The translations under genes and the position numbers were made by a program. The notes below the pieces were generated by a model. It was given only the letters and a program-made list of their open reading frames with translations, did not search any database and had not been told where the DNA came from. Positions 32,329-40,690 of a DNA stretch of 64,000 bases are shown here, piece by piece (the stretch's first letter is position 1; each line of letters opens with the position of its first letter). The DNA comes from Streptosporangium brasiliense (GTDB taxonomy: Bacteria > Actinomycetota > Actinomycetes > Streptosporangiales > Streptosporangiaceae), in assembly GCF_030811595.1 (NCBI RefSeq), contig NZ_JAUSRB010000002.1, positions 4,216,001 to 4,280,000 of the forward strand. Direction: 5' to 3'.

Positions 32329-33273
32329 CTAGCGATCCTCGATCGTTGGCGCCCCGCCTGCACCTTCTCGGCCCGCGGGCGTGGCCGTTCGAGGCTGTGC
32401 CGTCCGGGAGTGCTCGGGGCGGCACGCTGCCGCAGGTGTCAGAGGCCGGCCGCTGGCGATCCATTCCGTGATGGAACCGTCGTACACCCGTACCCCGGTG
32501 ACGCCGGCTGCGCGCAGGGCGAGCCAAACAGCCGGGGCGGAGATTGCCGCGCCGCAGTACGCGATGACCGGTGTGTTGACGTCGATCCCGGCTGCGGCGG
32601 CCAGCGACCTGATGCGGGACGGCGGATGGTGCAGCCCCGAGGAGTTGACGAGCATGCGCATCGGCAGTCTCGTCGCGCCCGGGATGAGCTGCGGCTGCTC
32701 CGCCCAACTGGAGTCGCGGCGGCAGTCGGCGATGGGCAGGCCGCCCGCCTGGTGCGCGAGCAGGTCGTTCAGACCGGCGATGGCGGAGCCGGTCTGACTC
32801 AGGAGCGGCGGGTGAGTCACGCAGAGCCGCCGGGAGGTCGGCCCGGTCTCCACGGGCCCACCTGACCGCAGCCAGGCGGGCCATCCGCCGTCGAGGCGGA
32901 ACGACCGCTCGAAGCCGTGAGCCCGCATCAGCCATACCAGCCGCGCCGCAGTGAACTGGTGATTGTCGTCGTAGGCCACCAGGGTGGTGTCGGTGCCGAC
33001 GCCGAGGTCGGCGAGCGCGGCGGCGAGCGTCGCGGGATGGGCGGCCCGGCCCGGTGGCTGCGGGCCGGGCGCCTGGGTGGCGTCGAATCCGAGGTAGACG
33101 GCGCCGGGCACGCGCGAGCGGCGATACAGGTTATGCCCGGCCGGACCATCGCCCACGGGCCAGCGCGTGTCGACGATCCGGACCGACGGTGCGCCGATCA
33201 ACCCGGCCAGCTCATCACACGAGACGAGCAGTTTCTCCACAGTGATTCTCCCCGTTGGCGGTGTTGGCGGCAT
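32329..33273 (-). CDS. Two-domain rhodanese (sulfurtransferase)
   Basis: This is a thiosulfate or 3-mercaptopyruvate sulfurtransferase of about 314 residues from ATG 33273, with GGAGG ten bases before. It has two rhodanese domains: the first at residues 15-145 (VRIVDTRWPVGD, FDATQAPG) and the second at residues 170-285. The catalytic Cys lies in VIAYCGAAISAPAV. The loop GAAISA differs from the classical CGSGVT, so substrate choice is open. The C-terminal ~25 residues are Arg-rich and look disordered. It is cargo in the tRNA-Val island. Confidence 0.85.
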   Translation of the reverse strand: MPPTPPTGRITVEKLLVSCDELAGLIGAPSVRIVDTRWPVGDGPAGHNLYRRSRVPGAVYLGFDATQAPGPQPPGRAAHPATLAAALADLGVGTDTTLVAYDDNHQFTAARLVWLMRAHGFERSFRLDGGWPAWLRSGGPVETGPTSRRLCVTHPPLLSQTGSAIAGLNDLLAHQAGGLPIADCRRDSSWAEQPQLIPGATRLPMRMLVNSSGLHHPPSRIRSLAAAAGIDVNTPVIAYCGAAISAPAVWLALRAAGVTGVRVYDGSITEWIASGRPLTPAAACRPEHSRTAQPRTATPAGREGAGGAPTIEDR

Positions 33274-33392
33274 CCCATGAGCGCCTCCGTGCTCTATCGC
33301 ATATGACCACAGAGATCGGCCCTGGAGGGTCCCTCGGAGTGTGGATACCGGCTGTCGTGCGGTGAGCGGCACCTTATCGAACTTCTGTTCGC

Positions 33393-33429
33393 ACTGAGCG
33401 ACAACGACCCCGGACAGGGTCGGACACCG
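33393..33429. repeat. Dispersed repeat, copy 1
   Basis: A ~36-bp block with the core GAGCGACAACGACC...GGACAGGGTCGG matches 34467-34503 at roughly 85 percent and, more weakly, 35552-35585 and 36758-36792. No coding role is visible. Confidence 0.6.
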
Positions 33430-33504
33430 TGATCTCCGGGGACCGTACGCCCGGTCGGGACTGGTCAGGCCCCTGCTCAGCGATGTTCTGACACGCCACG
33501 GAAA

Positions 33505-33708
33505 GTCGCGCTGTACCCATCCTGGCTTGCCGTCGGCTTCGCAGACGCCAACGAACCTGAGGACGCGGCGAACGCGGCGTCACGGATGCTGGACATGTCG
33601 CTCGATCTCACCACTCAACGCGCCCGTGTGGTCCTGGCCCGGCTCAAGCACCACGTCGATGTTCTCCAAGTGCGCGAGCCGCTGACTCGCTCCCCCATGA
33701 GTGCCTGA
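33505..33708 (+). pseudogene. C-terminal fragment of an XRE/TPR regulator, second copy
   Basis: There are 68 codons reading VALYPSWLAVGFADANEPED, then AANAASRMLDMSLDLTTQRA and a VLARLKHHVDVL segment, ending PMSA. This is the TPR tail common to actinobacterial XRE regulators. The upstream 200 bases hold no matching N-terminus, so the gene is truncated. It parallels 30949-31152, and both are followed by DUF6461 sequence on the minus strand. Confidence 0.7.
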
Positions 33709-33753
33709 TCTCCGTGCCTGCCACTGCGGCCGACTGCATGGCTGCAAAACCAG

Positions 33754-34368
33754 TCACCGGTCACGGACTGCGGCTCCGAGGAATCGTGTGTTCAGTATGT
33801 CTTCGGAGAAGGAGAAGCCGGTGATCTTCTTCGCCAGGGTGAAGGACCGTGGAAAGGAGGGCCGTGGAAAGGGGGCACCGACGCCGGGCCCTTCCCAGGA
33901 CAAGCCGACTTCGCGCATTTTGCTGACCAGGCGGTCTGGATCACTGCCCCAGCGTGTGTCAGGAACCAGCTGGTCGAAGCATGTGACCTGTTCGCCGTCG
34001 ATCGCGTAGACGAAATAGTCCGTGGCATGGACGTTGCGATGGATCGACACGACCTCGGTCGACCGGGAGAGGCTGCGTAGTAGGAGTCTGTTAAGGCCGA
34101 TCGATCCGGTCCAGAGCTGGATCAGCACAGTCCAGCCTTTCATCTCCAGCGCGCCCACGTAGCTGGTGCGCATGTTGTCCGAGTCGATGTACTCCATCGT
34201 TCGTTCCTGGTGCTTTTCAAAGGTCACCTCTTCGATCCCACTGCTGTCTGCGCCGAGACGCATCAACGCCTCGCGAGGGCTGAAGGATCGGGCGAAGGTG
34301 ATGCAGGAGACGTGACAGAACGGGCCGTGCTTCGCGAGCCAGCCGAATTCTTCGTGCGTGTCCGCCAC
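33754..34368 (-). CDS. DUF6461-like protein
   Basis: This is a 204-residue protein that I match to DUF6461, a family found in actinobacterial accessory regions, with an unknown role. Visible blocks are MRTSYVGALEMKGWTVLIQ, NLVHATDYFVYAIDG-like and LAKKITGFSFSEDIL at the end. There is no signal or membrane segment. It is the intact counterpart of the fragment at 31190-31288. GC and codon use are lower than in the core chromosome, which fits acquired DNA. Confidence 0.65.
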   Translation of the reverse strand: MADTHEEFGWLAKHGPFCHVSCITFARSFSPREALMRLGADSSGIEEVTFEKHQERTMEYIDSDNMRTSYVGALEMKGWTVLIQLWTGSIGLNRLLLRSLSRSTEVVSIHRNVHATDYFVYAIDGEQVTCFDQLVPDTRWGSDPDRLVSKMREVGLSWEGPGVGAPFPRPSFPRSFTLAKKITGFSFSEDILNTRFLGAAVRDR

Positions 34369-34466
34369 TGTCTCTCCCTTGATCAGTTACGTGTGACGAT
34401 GGCAGCAGTCACCGACAGGGAGGGCATTGCTCGCAGTGTCTCGGAGACATGGGCGTGAGTGACCAA

Positions 34467-34503
34467 CTGAGTGACAACGACCACGGACGGGGTCGGGCAC
34501 CGG
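34467..34503. repeat. Dispersed repeat, copy 2
   Basis: CTGAGTGACAACGACCACGG and the following bases repeat the block at 33393-33429 at about 85 percent. Copies flank the second island module. Confidence 0.6.
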
Positions 34504-34689
34504 TGGATGACCAAGGACTGTAATCGCAGGTCAGGGCAAGTATCTGCCCAGGTCGAGACCCCGTCCGATCGCATCGCCACCCTGGGGCATCCGACCACGT
34601 GGGTGACTCTGGCAAGGTTCTCCCGCTGGTCCCCTTGTGATCCATGCCTCAAGATCTCCACGCCAGGGAGAGAGGGGCTTTTGTGACGC

Positions 34690-34710
34690 TGGCAATACGC
34701 TGAGTTGCCA
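34690..34710. promoter_or_regulatory. Inverted repeat upstream of the toxin-antitoxin pair
   Basis: TGGCAA and TTGCCA surround nine bases, about 42 bp before the toxin start. The antitoxin or the complex usually represses its own promoter, so an operator is plausible. Confidence 0.45.
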
Positions 34711-34751
34711 AAGCTCCTCTTGGATCAACATAAGAAATTTATTATGATGGA

Positions 34752-35114
34752 GTGAACTGGCAGATAATGATCGTTCCAGAGGTCCGTGACTGGCTTCACG
34801 AGTTACGGAAGGTGGATCGGCAGACACTCTTGTTGATCGCTGCGGCCTTGGACCGGGTCGCCGAGGAAGGGCCCGGTCTGGGGCGGCCCTTGGTGGACAC
34901 GCTTCAAGGGTCGACCATCCGTAACCTCAAGGAGCTGAGACCTGGATCCAGCGGGCGGAGCGAGGTGCGGCTGCTCTTTGTTTTCGACCCTTGGCGTCAA
35001 GCCGTGTTCCTGGTCGCCGGAGACAAGTCCGGCGACTGGAGCGGTTGGTATGACGTGGCGATCAAAGCGGCAGAGGTGCGTTTTGCCCGATATATCGAGG
35101 AGAGGGAGCAATGA
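34752..35114 (+). CDS. HigB-like toxin, intact
   Basis: This is a 120-residue RelE/HigB-family toxin, predicted to be a ribosome-dependent mRNA interferase. Core blocks are VPEVRDWLHEL, LGRPLVDTLQGSTIRNLKEL, SEVRLLFVFDPWRQAVFLVAG and GDWSGWYDVAI. It starts at GTG 34752 with no good ribosome site, which may keep expression low. It overlaps the antitoxin by 4 bp (ATGA). Its length and domain order are those of a complete toxin, unlike its relatives nearby. Confidence 0.88.
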   Translation: MNWQIMIVPEVRDWLHELRKVDRQTLLLIAAALDRVAEEGPGLGRPLVDTLQGSTIRNLKELRPGSSGRSEVRLLFVFDPWRQAVFLVAGDKSGDWSGWYDVAIKAAEVRFARYIEEREQ

Positions 35115-35449
35115 GCGATCAGGCGGTGACATGGGAGGAACTGCGTGCTGAGCTTGTCCAGCCCAGCGATGAGCCGGAGATTGCCCAACTCCGTGATGGG
35201 CTCGTAGCCCGCCAGCGCGCCTACCAGCTCGCTGAAGCCAGACGCAAGCTCGGCCTGCGGCAGGAGGATGTCGCTCAGGCGATGGGCGTGTCACAGGCCC
35301 GCATCTCACAGATAGAGAGTGGAGTGATCAGCGAAGTGGCCACCTTGGCCGCTTATGTAACGGCGCTCGGAGGTCAGCTCAAGATCGTGGCTGACTTCGG
35401 CGACTCGGCCATGGTGCTTGACATGCCTCGCGGTCGCCGTACTGGGTGA
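35111..35449 (+). CDS. HigA-like XRE antitoxin, intact
   Basis: This is a 112-residue antitoxin with an XRE helix-turn-helix near residues 42-75 (ARRKLGLRQEDVAQAMGVSQ, then RISQIESGVISEVATLAAY). It is translated from an ATG overlapping the toxin stop. It should neutralise the toxin at 34752 and repress the operon. It is the last intact gene before the right repeat. Confidence 0.88.
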   Translation: MSDQAVTWEELRAELVQPSDEPEIAQLRDGLVARQRAYQLAEARRKLGLRQEDVAQAMGVSQARISQIESGVISEVATLAAYVTALGGQLKIVADFGDSAMVLDMPRGRRTG

Positions 35450-35645
35450 TCGTATCCATGATGGATGCCGTGGTTTCCGTGTTCTTCTCTCCTTTTAGGC
35501 GTTTGCGCTGCTGCTGCGCCGTTTGGCCGCGTGTCGTACTCGAGTGACCAATCGGGTGACAACGATGCCGGACAACGGTGGACCGTACGCCTAGGCCAGC
35601 GCCGATGTCCGCTTTGGCCGCGCCCCTGCTCGGACGGCCTTGCAG

Positions 35646-35681
35646 GCGAGATGTCACTGGTTCGAACCCAGTAGTGCCCAC
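35646..35681 (+). repeat. Right attachment-site copy (attR-like)
   Basis: This is an exact 36-bp copy of 30192-30227, the 3' part of tRNA-Val. The bases before it do not form the 5' half of a tRNA, so this is not a second gene. It marks the right boundary of the integrated segment, 5.45 kb from the left copy. Confidence 0.88.
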
Positions 35682-35770
35682 CCAGGTCAGGCCCGTCTGC
35701 GGGTTCTGCGTGAAGATGCCCGCCTCCCGATCGGGAGCGTTTCGGGAGTGTTGCCGTCAGCTTCAAGCGG

Positions 35771-36030
35771 GTTGACCGAGGTGGCCGGACTGCTGGTGAG
35801 AAAGGGGCCGGACTCGGCGGTCCATGGGCGGAACACCTGGAAGGGCCGATCCGGGAACCACGGGTCCGAGTCCGTGATGTCGCGGCTCGGCTGACGTGTC
35901 GGTGCGCTCCGGACAGGGCAATCGTGTCGCTCATGGTTCTCCGCAAGGCCAAGCAGCACGATCAGCGGCGGATCGACAGGGCGGTCCGGGGGCAGGAAAT
36001 CTGTGAACGTGACCATCGGGGCCGGCGGTC
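35771..36030 (+). pseudogene. HigB-like toxin fragment beyond the right repeat
   Basis: Reading LTEVAGLL in one frame and LGGPWAEHLEGP, VRVRDVAARLT, RAIVSLMVLRKAKQHDQRR and IDRAVRGQEICERDH in the next reproduces the broken toxin at 31303-31585 at about 80 percent DNA identity over ~250 bp. One frameshift lies near 35800, and the C-terminal tail diverges. No antitoxin follows. Confidence 0.7.
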
Positions 36031-36150
36031 GCATCCGGCGGGACGGCCTTCGTGTTGTCTTACTCGCGGACGATCGACCACGCTCCGTCGGCCATGGATA
36101 GGATTCGCGTGGATCATGAGGTGTTCTGATCGACTCTGGTTGGAGTTGCT

Positions 36151-36750
36151 GTGACTTTGAAGGAGCGGTCCCCGAGGAGTTCGATCGGCGCACCGGGTCT
36201 TCCTCTGATCGGCTCGTTGGCGGTCATCGGTCTCCTGCTCCTGTACGCGGTGAGCTTTCCCGGTGTCGCCCCTCTCTGGTCCCTGCCCGCCCTCCTGGCG
36301 TTCTCCGTGCTCGGAGCGGTCTGGCTCGTCCGCCTCGCCGCAGCGCTCTTCGACCCAGTGGGACGGCCGGGCGTCAAGCGGGACCTGCTGCGCTGGGCGG
36401 CACCGCCGCTCATCGGCGTCCTGGTGTTCACGCTGCCTGCCGTGGGAGAGCTGAGGAAGTCCAGGTTCGCCCTGTCGGCGGAGAGCTTCGAGAAGGTCGC
36501 GCGGTCGGCGGTGGCGGGGAGTCCCGACTGGAAGATGGGCCGTGGAACGCTGGGGTCGTTCGACGTCTCCTGGGCTGCGCGGCATGAGGGCACGGTGCGC
36601 TTCGCGCTGTCCGACGGGGGAGACGGCAGCCATCAGCACGGCGTCATATGGAGCCCGCACGGTGAACCACCGCTGCCGGAAGAGGAGAAGTACGGACCTG
36701 ACGTCGAGCACTACTACGGCCCCTGGTACCTGTGGAGCGAGAACTTCTGA
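36151..36750 (+). CDS. Membrane protein of unknown function
   Basis: This is a 199-residue protein from GTG 36151 with GGAG upstream. It has three hydrophobic segments near residues 18-40, 43-65 and 82-98, then a soluble C-terminal part of about 100 residues rich in Trp, His and acidic residues (GSHQHGVIWSPHGEPPLPEEE). The tail may lie outside the cell. I do not recognise the family. It stands alone between toxin fragments. Confidence 0.6.
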   Translation: MTLKERSPRSSIGAPGLPLIGSLAVIGLLLLYAVSFPGVAPLWSLPALLAFSVLGAVWLVRLAAALFDPVGRPGVKRDLLRWAAPPLIGVLVFTLPAVGELRKSRFALSAESFEKVARSAVAGSPDWKMGRGTLGSFDVSWAARHEGTVRFALSDGGDGSHQHGVIWSPHGEPPLPEEEKYGPDVEHYYGPWYLWSENF

Positions 36751-37073
36751 ATCCGTGGGTGACCGGCTGGGTTACGACGACCATGGACGGGGCCGGACTC
36801 GGCGGTCCGTGGCCGGAGCGCCTGGGAGGGCCGATCCGGGAACCACGGGTCCGACTCCGTGACGGCGCGGCCCGGCCGGCGTGTCGGTCCTGCTGGACAT
36901 CGCAGGACCCGAGCGCCTCGCATCGTCCGCGGACCGGCTGCACGCTGTCATCGACATCATGGCGGCCCTGCTGCTGGTGGCCGGCTTCCGCTCCGACCTC
37001 CTCGCCTCATGACCCCTCGCTGAGCCTCATGACCCCTCGCTGATCTGTCGGCCCTCGCCCGTAGCCTCATCTC
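36751..37073. other. Decayed stretch with a third toxin fragment
   Basis: No intact gene is supported. Toxin-like sequence fills 36790-36880. A 43-codon frame at 36881-37012 (from GTG, ending LLASstop) has no ribosome site and is probably a remnant. Two near-identical CTCATGACCCCTCGCTGA blocks follow at about 37007 and 37026. Confidence 0.5.
36790..36880 (+). pseudogene. Toxin fragment, third copy
   Basis: The frame reading AGLGGPWPERLGGPIREPRV, then RLRDGAARPA matches the middle of the toxin copies at 31303 and 35771. Only about 30 codons survive and both ends are lost. Confidence 0.55.
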
Positions 37074-37310
37074 GTGTCCGCCGCACCTGTCCCGCCTCGC
37101 TCTCCCCTGGTGGTGTACGGCTCCCGCGCAGCATGGCTGAGAGCCTGGCGCCGTGGCGAAGCCCGGTGGCTCGCCCTGATCTACTGGGACGAGGCTGACG
37201 GCTACCGGCGCCACGTCGCCGAGCGGTGGGTCGCCGCGGACGACATCACCAAGATCGACGGCGAGGACTACAGCCACATCCCGGTCCTGCACACCCCCGT
37301 CAGCGACTGA
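37074..37310 (+). CDS. Small protein of unknown function
   Basis: This 78-residue protein from GTG 37074 reads YGSRAAWLRAWRRGEARWL, then LIYWDEADGYRRHVAERWV and ends near YSHIPVLHTPVSD. It is rich in Trp and Arg. Codon structure is consistent with a real gene, but there is no clear ribosome site. It may belong to a small family of actinobacterial proteins found near mobile DNA; I do not recognise it. Confidence 0.5.
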   Translation: MSAAPVPPRSPLVVYGSRAAWLRAWRRGEARWLALIYWDEADGYRRHVAERWVAADDITKIDGEDYSHIPVLHTPVSD

Positions 37311-37443
37311 CCCCTCATGCTCGGGCGGCCGGGGAGCCGGCGGACCGCCCCATGGGGCTCTGCCACCGTCACTTGACCGTGTGACCGGTCTGGTGAGGCG
37401 CTCGCCAGGGACGGCGTGGTGAGACCCTCGCCAGGGACACGGT

Positions 37444-38127
37444 CTAATCCTCGATGGTGATCCCCATCGCGCCCGCCAGGGCGTAGACCAGCCCTTGCGC
37501 GTCCCGGCTCTTGACGATCGAGCCTCTGAGGCCGGCTACGCCGCCGATCCCCAGCAACACGCAGTCGGCGAAGCGTGTGCCGTCCATCTGCGCGTTGGAG
37601 AACTGGGCCCCCGTCAGGTCGCAGCGCTCGAACCTGACTCCCCGCAGGTCGGCGTTCTGGAAGTTGGCCTCCAGCATGGTGCAGTCGCGGAAGACGGTGT
37701 TCTTGAAGGTCGAGAACCTGAAACCCGCCAGATCGGCGCGGCAGGTGTCGAACACCACGTCTCGGAACGCGCACTCCGACCAGGCCATGCCGGTCAACCG
37801 GCTCCCGGACGCCCGAGCGCGGTGCATCGCCGATGTCGTGGCTCTCATGTTCGACAGATCACAGTGCTCCAGCTCCACGTCGGTGAACCCCGCCTGGCGC
37901 ATCCGCGTGCCGGAGAACCTCGTGTCGACGAAGCGGCAGCCCTCGAAGTCGGCCGCGTCCACATGCCGAGGGGACAGCTCGACGCCCTTGAACTCCATCG
38001 ACCGATAGGCGGCGTCGTCCTCGATGCCGTGCTCCGGGAGCCGCGCGACGGTGAGCGAGGCGGGCAGCTTGGGCGCGGCCGGCTCTTTCAGCCGTTCCGG
38101 CCGGCGCTGAGGGGGACGGGAAGACAT
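37444..38127 (-). CDS. Pentapeptide-repeat protein
   Basis: This 227-residue protein folds as a right-handed quadrilateral beta helix made of A(D/N)LXX-type repeats (for example FEGCRFVDTRFSGTRMRQAG, DLRGVRFERCDLTGAQFS). Repeats cover roughly residues 50-200. Some members protect DNA gyrase or act in other binding roles, but many have no known role. It shows no HTH or enzyme motif. It stands alone and points away from the beta-helix enzyme. Confidence 0.85.
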   Translation of the reverse strand: MSSRPPQRRPERLKEPAAPKLPASLTVARLPEHGIEDDAAYRSMEFKGVELSPRHVDAADFEGCRFVDTRFSGTRMRQAGFTDVELEHCDLSNMRATTSAMHRARASGSRLTGMAWSECAFRDVVFDTCRADLAGFRFSTFKNTVFRDCTMLEANFQNADLRGVRFERCDLTGAQFSNAQMDGTRFADCVLLGIGGVAGLRGSIVKSRDAQGLVYALAGAMGITIED

Positions 38128-38550
38128 GAGGCGGAGCTTAGTCCCGGCGGCCGGGCGGCGCGTCGGATCACGTCGCGTACGGGCGGGCCGCTCCGGCCTC
38201 GACGGGGACTCCGACGCGCTGCCGCGCGAAACAGGCCGGGGGCCTCATCTCCCGATGAGACATCCGGGCCGTGCCGCCGGTGAAGCGCTCGCTCCGTGTC
38301 GCGGGAGGTCGCGCGCTGCGGGAGGTCACGCTACGGAAGGTCGCGCGCTACGGGAGGGCCGCAACGACTCACGCTATCTATGCAAGAACACAAGTTGCGG
38401 CAGCACTTGTACAGCAAGATTACGAAACTATTTCGCAGGAGGCTTGTGGAGTGGGGCGCGGGGGACCTAATGTCACCTCACCCTCATGGCGTCCGCTCGG
38501 CCCCGAGCGTCTTCAGGTGTTCACCCCCCCCCGAGAGAAACGAGCATTCG
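38128..38550. other. Upstream region of the secreted beta-helix enzyme
   Basis: These 423 bases contain no supported gene. They include three imperfect copies of a GGAGGTCGCGCGCTACGG-type unit (38303-38358), a lower-GC segment near 38380-38450 that probably carries the promoter, and a run of nine C just before the ribosome site. Confidence 0.55.
38303..38358. repeat. Three imperfect tandem copies of an ~18-bp unit
   Basis: GGAGGTCGCGCGCTGCG, GGAGGTCACGCTACG and GAAGGTCGCGCGCTACGG follow one another, with one or two base changes per copy. Confidence 0.65.
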
Positions 38551-40650
38551 ATGTCACGGAGCAGCGCAGGAGCTGTGGCGAGGTGGTCCGGCAGGCTGTC
38601 GTGGAGGGCCGCGGTCGCGGTCGCGGCGGTGACCGCCACCTTGGGTCTCGGCGTCGTGTCCGGCGGCACGGCCCTTGCCGGCACAGGCGCGACCGGTGCT
38701 TCGACCCCTGCCGGCACCGGCGCGACCGGCACTTCGACCCCCGTCGTGACACGCGCCGGCCTCGATCCGTCGCTCGTCGCGGGCCGGGGCGCCGACGTCG
38801 ACTTCGCCGAGCAGGAGGCGGAGAACGCCGCGACGGACGGCACGGTCATCGGGCCGGACCGCTCCGCGTACACGCTGCCGGCGGAGGCCTCCGGCCGTAA
38901 GGCGGTCAAGCTGACGCCGGGACAGTACGTCGAGTTCACCCTGCCGAGCGCGGCCAACGCGATCACCGTGCGCTACAGCATCCCGGACGCGCCCAACGGC
39001 GGCGGCATCACCGCGCCACTCGCTGTCACGGTGAACGGCGGGGGCAAGAGGACCATGACCCTCACGTCGCAGTACGCGTGGCTGTACAACCAGTATCCGT
39101 TCTCGAACGACCCGGACGCCGGGCTGCTGCACCCGGACTGGTGGATCACCGAGTGCGCCTGTGTGCCCGCCGCCACGACACCGCCTCCGGTGATCACGAC
39201 GCCGTTCCGCCCGAGCCACTTCTACGACGAGCAGCGACTGCTGCTCGGCCGGACCCACCGCGCGGGTGACAAGGTGCGGCTCACGGTCCCCACCGGGAGC
39301 AACGCCGCGTGGACGGTCATCGACCTGCTCGACTCGCAGCTCGTCGGCCGGCCGCACGTCAACCTCGTCGCGGCGAACGTGCTGGCGTTCGGCGCCGACC
39401 CGTCCGGCAGGCGCGACTCCGCCGCCGCGTTCGACAGGGCGATCGCCTTCGCGCAGCGCAAGCACCTCAAGGTCCACCTCCCGCCGGGCACCTACCAGGT
39501 GAACCGCCACATCATCGTCGACAACGTGACGATCGAGGGCGCCGGCAGCTGGTACACGATCATCAAGGGCCGCGAGGTCACCCTCGACACACCGGCCCCC
39601 GACGGCTCGGTGCACACCGGTGTCGGCTTCTACGGCAAGGAGGCGAAGGACGGCGGCAGCCACAACGTCCACCTGTCCGGCTTCGCGATCGAGGGCGACG
39701 TCCGCGAGCGCGTCGACACCGACCAGGTGAACGGGATCGGCGGGGCGATGAGCGACTCGACCATCGACGGCCTCCACATCCGCCACACCAAGGTGGGCAT
39801 GTGGTTCGACGGACCGATGACCGGTCTGCGGATCACGGACAGCGTCATCGTCGACCAGATCGCCGACGCGCTCAACTTCCACACCGGAGTCACCGACTCG
39901 GTCGTGTCGAACAACTTCGTCCGCAACACAGGTGACGACGGCCTCGCCATGTGGTCCGAGAAGACCGCGAACGCCGGCAACACCTTCGACCACAACACCG
40001 TGCAGACGCCGGTTCTCGCGAACGGCATCGCCGTCTACGGCGGCACGGACAACACCGTCTCGAACAACCTCGTCGCCGACCCGGTCCGTGAGGGCAGCGC
40101 CATCCACGTCGGGTCCCGCTTCGGCGCCGAGCCGTTCACCGGGAAGCTGCGGATCACCGGCAACACCACGGTCCGTGCCGGCACCTACGAGCTGAACTGG
40201 AAGATCGGCCTGGGATCCATCTGGTTCTACGCGCTGGACAAGAACATCGACGCGGACATCCAGGTGACCGGGGACCACTACCTCGACAGCACCTACAACG
40301 CGATCATGATGGTCAGCGAGTGGTCGGTGAAGGACCTGTACTCGATCCCGAACGTCCGCTTCAAGGACATCAGGGTCGACGGCACGGGGACCTCGGTGGT
40401 CAGCGCTCGCGTGAAGGGAGCGGCGTCCTTCGAGAACGTGGACGCCCGCAACGTCGGCGCGGTCGGCGTCAACAACTGCGGATCGTTCAACTTCCCGCCC
40501 ACCGGTTCGGAGTTCTCGCTGACGGACCTGGGCGGCAACGACGGGGGCGGCACCACCGGTCCCTGGCTCGCCCCGTGGGAGCTGCCGAACACCATCACCT
40601 GCGACGACCGTCCGCCGGTCGTCGCGCCGCCGGCGCCGTCCCCGTGGTGA
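38551..40650 (+). CDS. Secreted right-handed beta-helix enzyme, GH87-like
   Basis: This is a secreted protein of 699 residues. A signal peptide (residues 1-45) is followed by a Thr-Ala-Gly-rich linker, a beta-sandwich module near residues 70-250 (carbohydrate-binding-like, EQEAENAATDGTVI), and then a parallel beta-helix (residues 270-640; FAIEGDVRERVDTDQ, HNTVQTPVLANGIAVYG). Repeated Asp and Gly-Asp motifs (GDDGLAMWSE) suit a glycoside hydrolase of the GH87 (mycodextranase/alpha-1,3-glucanase) or GH55 type. It is not a pectate lyase by obvious motif. It ends with a Pro-rich tail. Exact substrate is unresolved. Confidence 0.75.
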   Translation: MSRSSAGAVARWSGRLSWRAAVAVAAVTATLGLGVVSGGTALAGTGATGASTPAGTGATGTSTPVVTRAGLDPSLVAGRGADVDFAEQEAENAATDGTVIGPDRSAYTLPAEASGRKAVKLTPGQYVEFTLPSAANAITVRYSIPDAPNGGGITAPLAVTVNGGGKRTMTLTSQYAWLYNQYPFSNDPDAGLLHPDWWITECACVPAATTPPPVITTPFRPSHFYDEQRLLLGRTHRAGDKVRLTVPTGSNAAWTVIDLLDSQLVGRPHVNLVAANVLAFGADPSGRRDSAAAFDRAIAFAQRKHLKVHLPPGTYQVNRHIIVDNVTIEGAGSWYTIIKGREVTLDTPAPDGSVHTGVGFYGKEAKDGGSHNVHLSGFAIEGDVRERVDTDQVNGIGGAMSDSTIDGLHIRHTKVGMWFDGPMTGLRITDSVIVDQIADALNFHTGVTDSVVSNNFVRNTGDDGLAMWSEKTANAGNTFDHNTVQTPVLANGIAVYGGTDNTVSNNLVADPVREGSAIHVGSRFGAEPFTGKLRITGNTTVRAGTYELNWKIGLGSIWFYALDKNIDADIQVTGDHYLDSTYNAIMMVSEWSVKDLYSIPNVRFKDIRVDGTGTSVVSARVKGAASFENVDARNVGAVGVNNCGSFNFPPTGSEFSLTDLGGNDGGGTTGPWLAPWELPNTITCDDRPPVVAPPAPSPW

Positions 40651-40690
40651 CGCGCGGAAAGTGTCGGAGTGCTCTGGTACATGTTGGGCC

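Larger units (their letters stand above)
34369..34751. other. Gap with repeat and promoter of the intact toxin-antitoxin pair
   Basis: These 383 bases hold no gene I can support. They include the dispersed repeat copy at 34467-34503, an inverted repeat at 34690-34710 and an AT-rich stretch (ACATAAGAAATTTATTATG) just before the toxin start that probably contains the promoter. Confidence 0.6.
35450..36150. other. Right end of the island and adjacent decayed DNA
   Basis: No intact gene is present. The stretch contains a weak copy of the dispersed repeat (35552-35585), the right 36-bp attachment repeat (35646-35681) and a frameshifted toxin copy (35771-36030). Open frames here are fragments. Confidence 0.7.

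Noticed and set aside
35646..35681. A second tRNA gene at the right repeat
   Set aside because: Only the 3' part is present; the 5' acceptor strand and D-arm are missing, so it is an attachment-site copy.
30192..35681. Integrase gene for the island
   Set aside because: I searched the frames between the repeats for tyrosine or serine recombinase motifs and found none.
35374..35952. Integrase-like tail on the minus strand near the right repeat
   Set aside because: A few residues look reminiscent, but the frame crosses the attachment repeat and a toxin fragment and has no catalytic motif.
36826..36870. T-arm-like ACGGGTCCGANTCCGTG motif suggesting a broken tRNA
   Set aside because: The same motif lies in all toxin fragments and encodes the VRVRD/VRLRD block, so it is coding, not tRNA.
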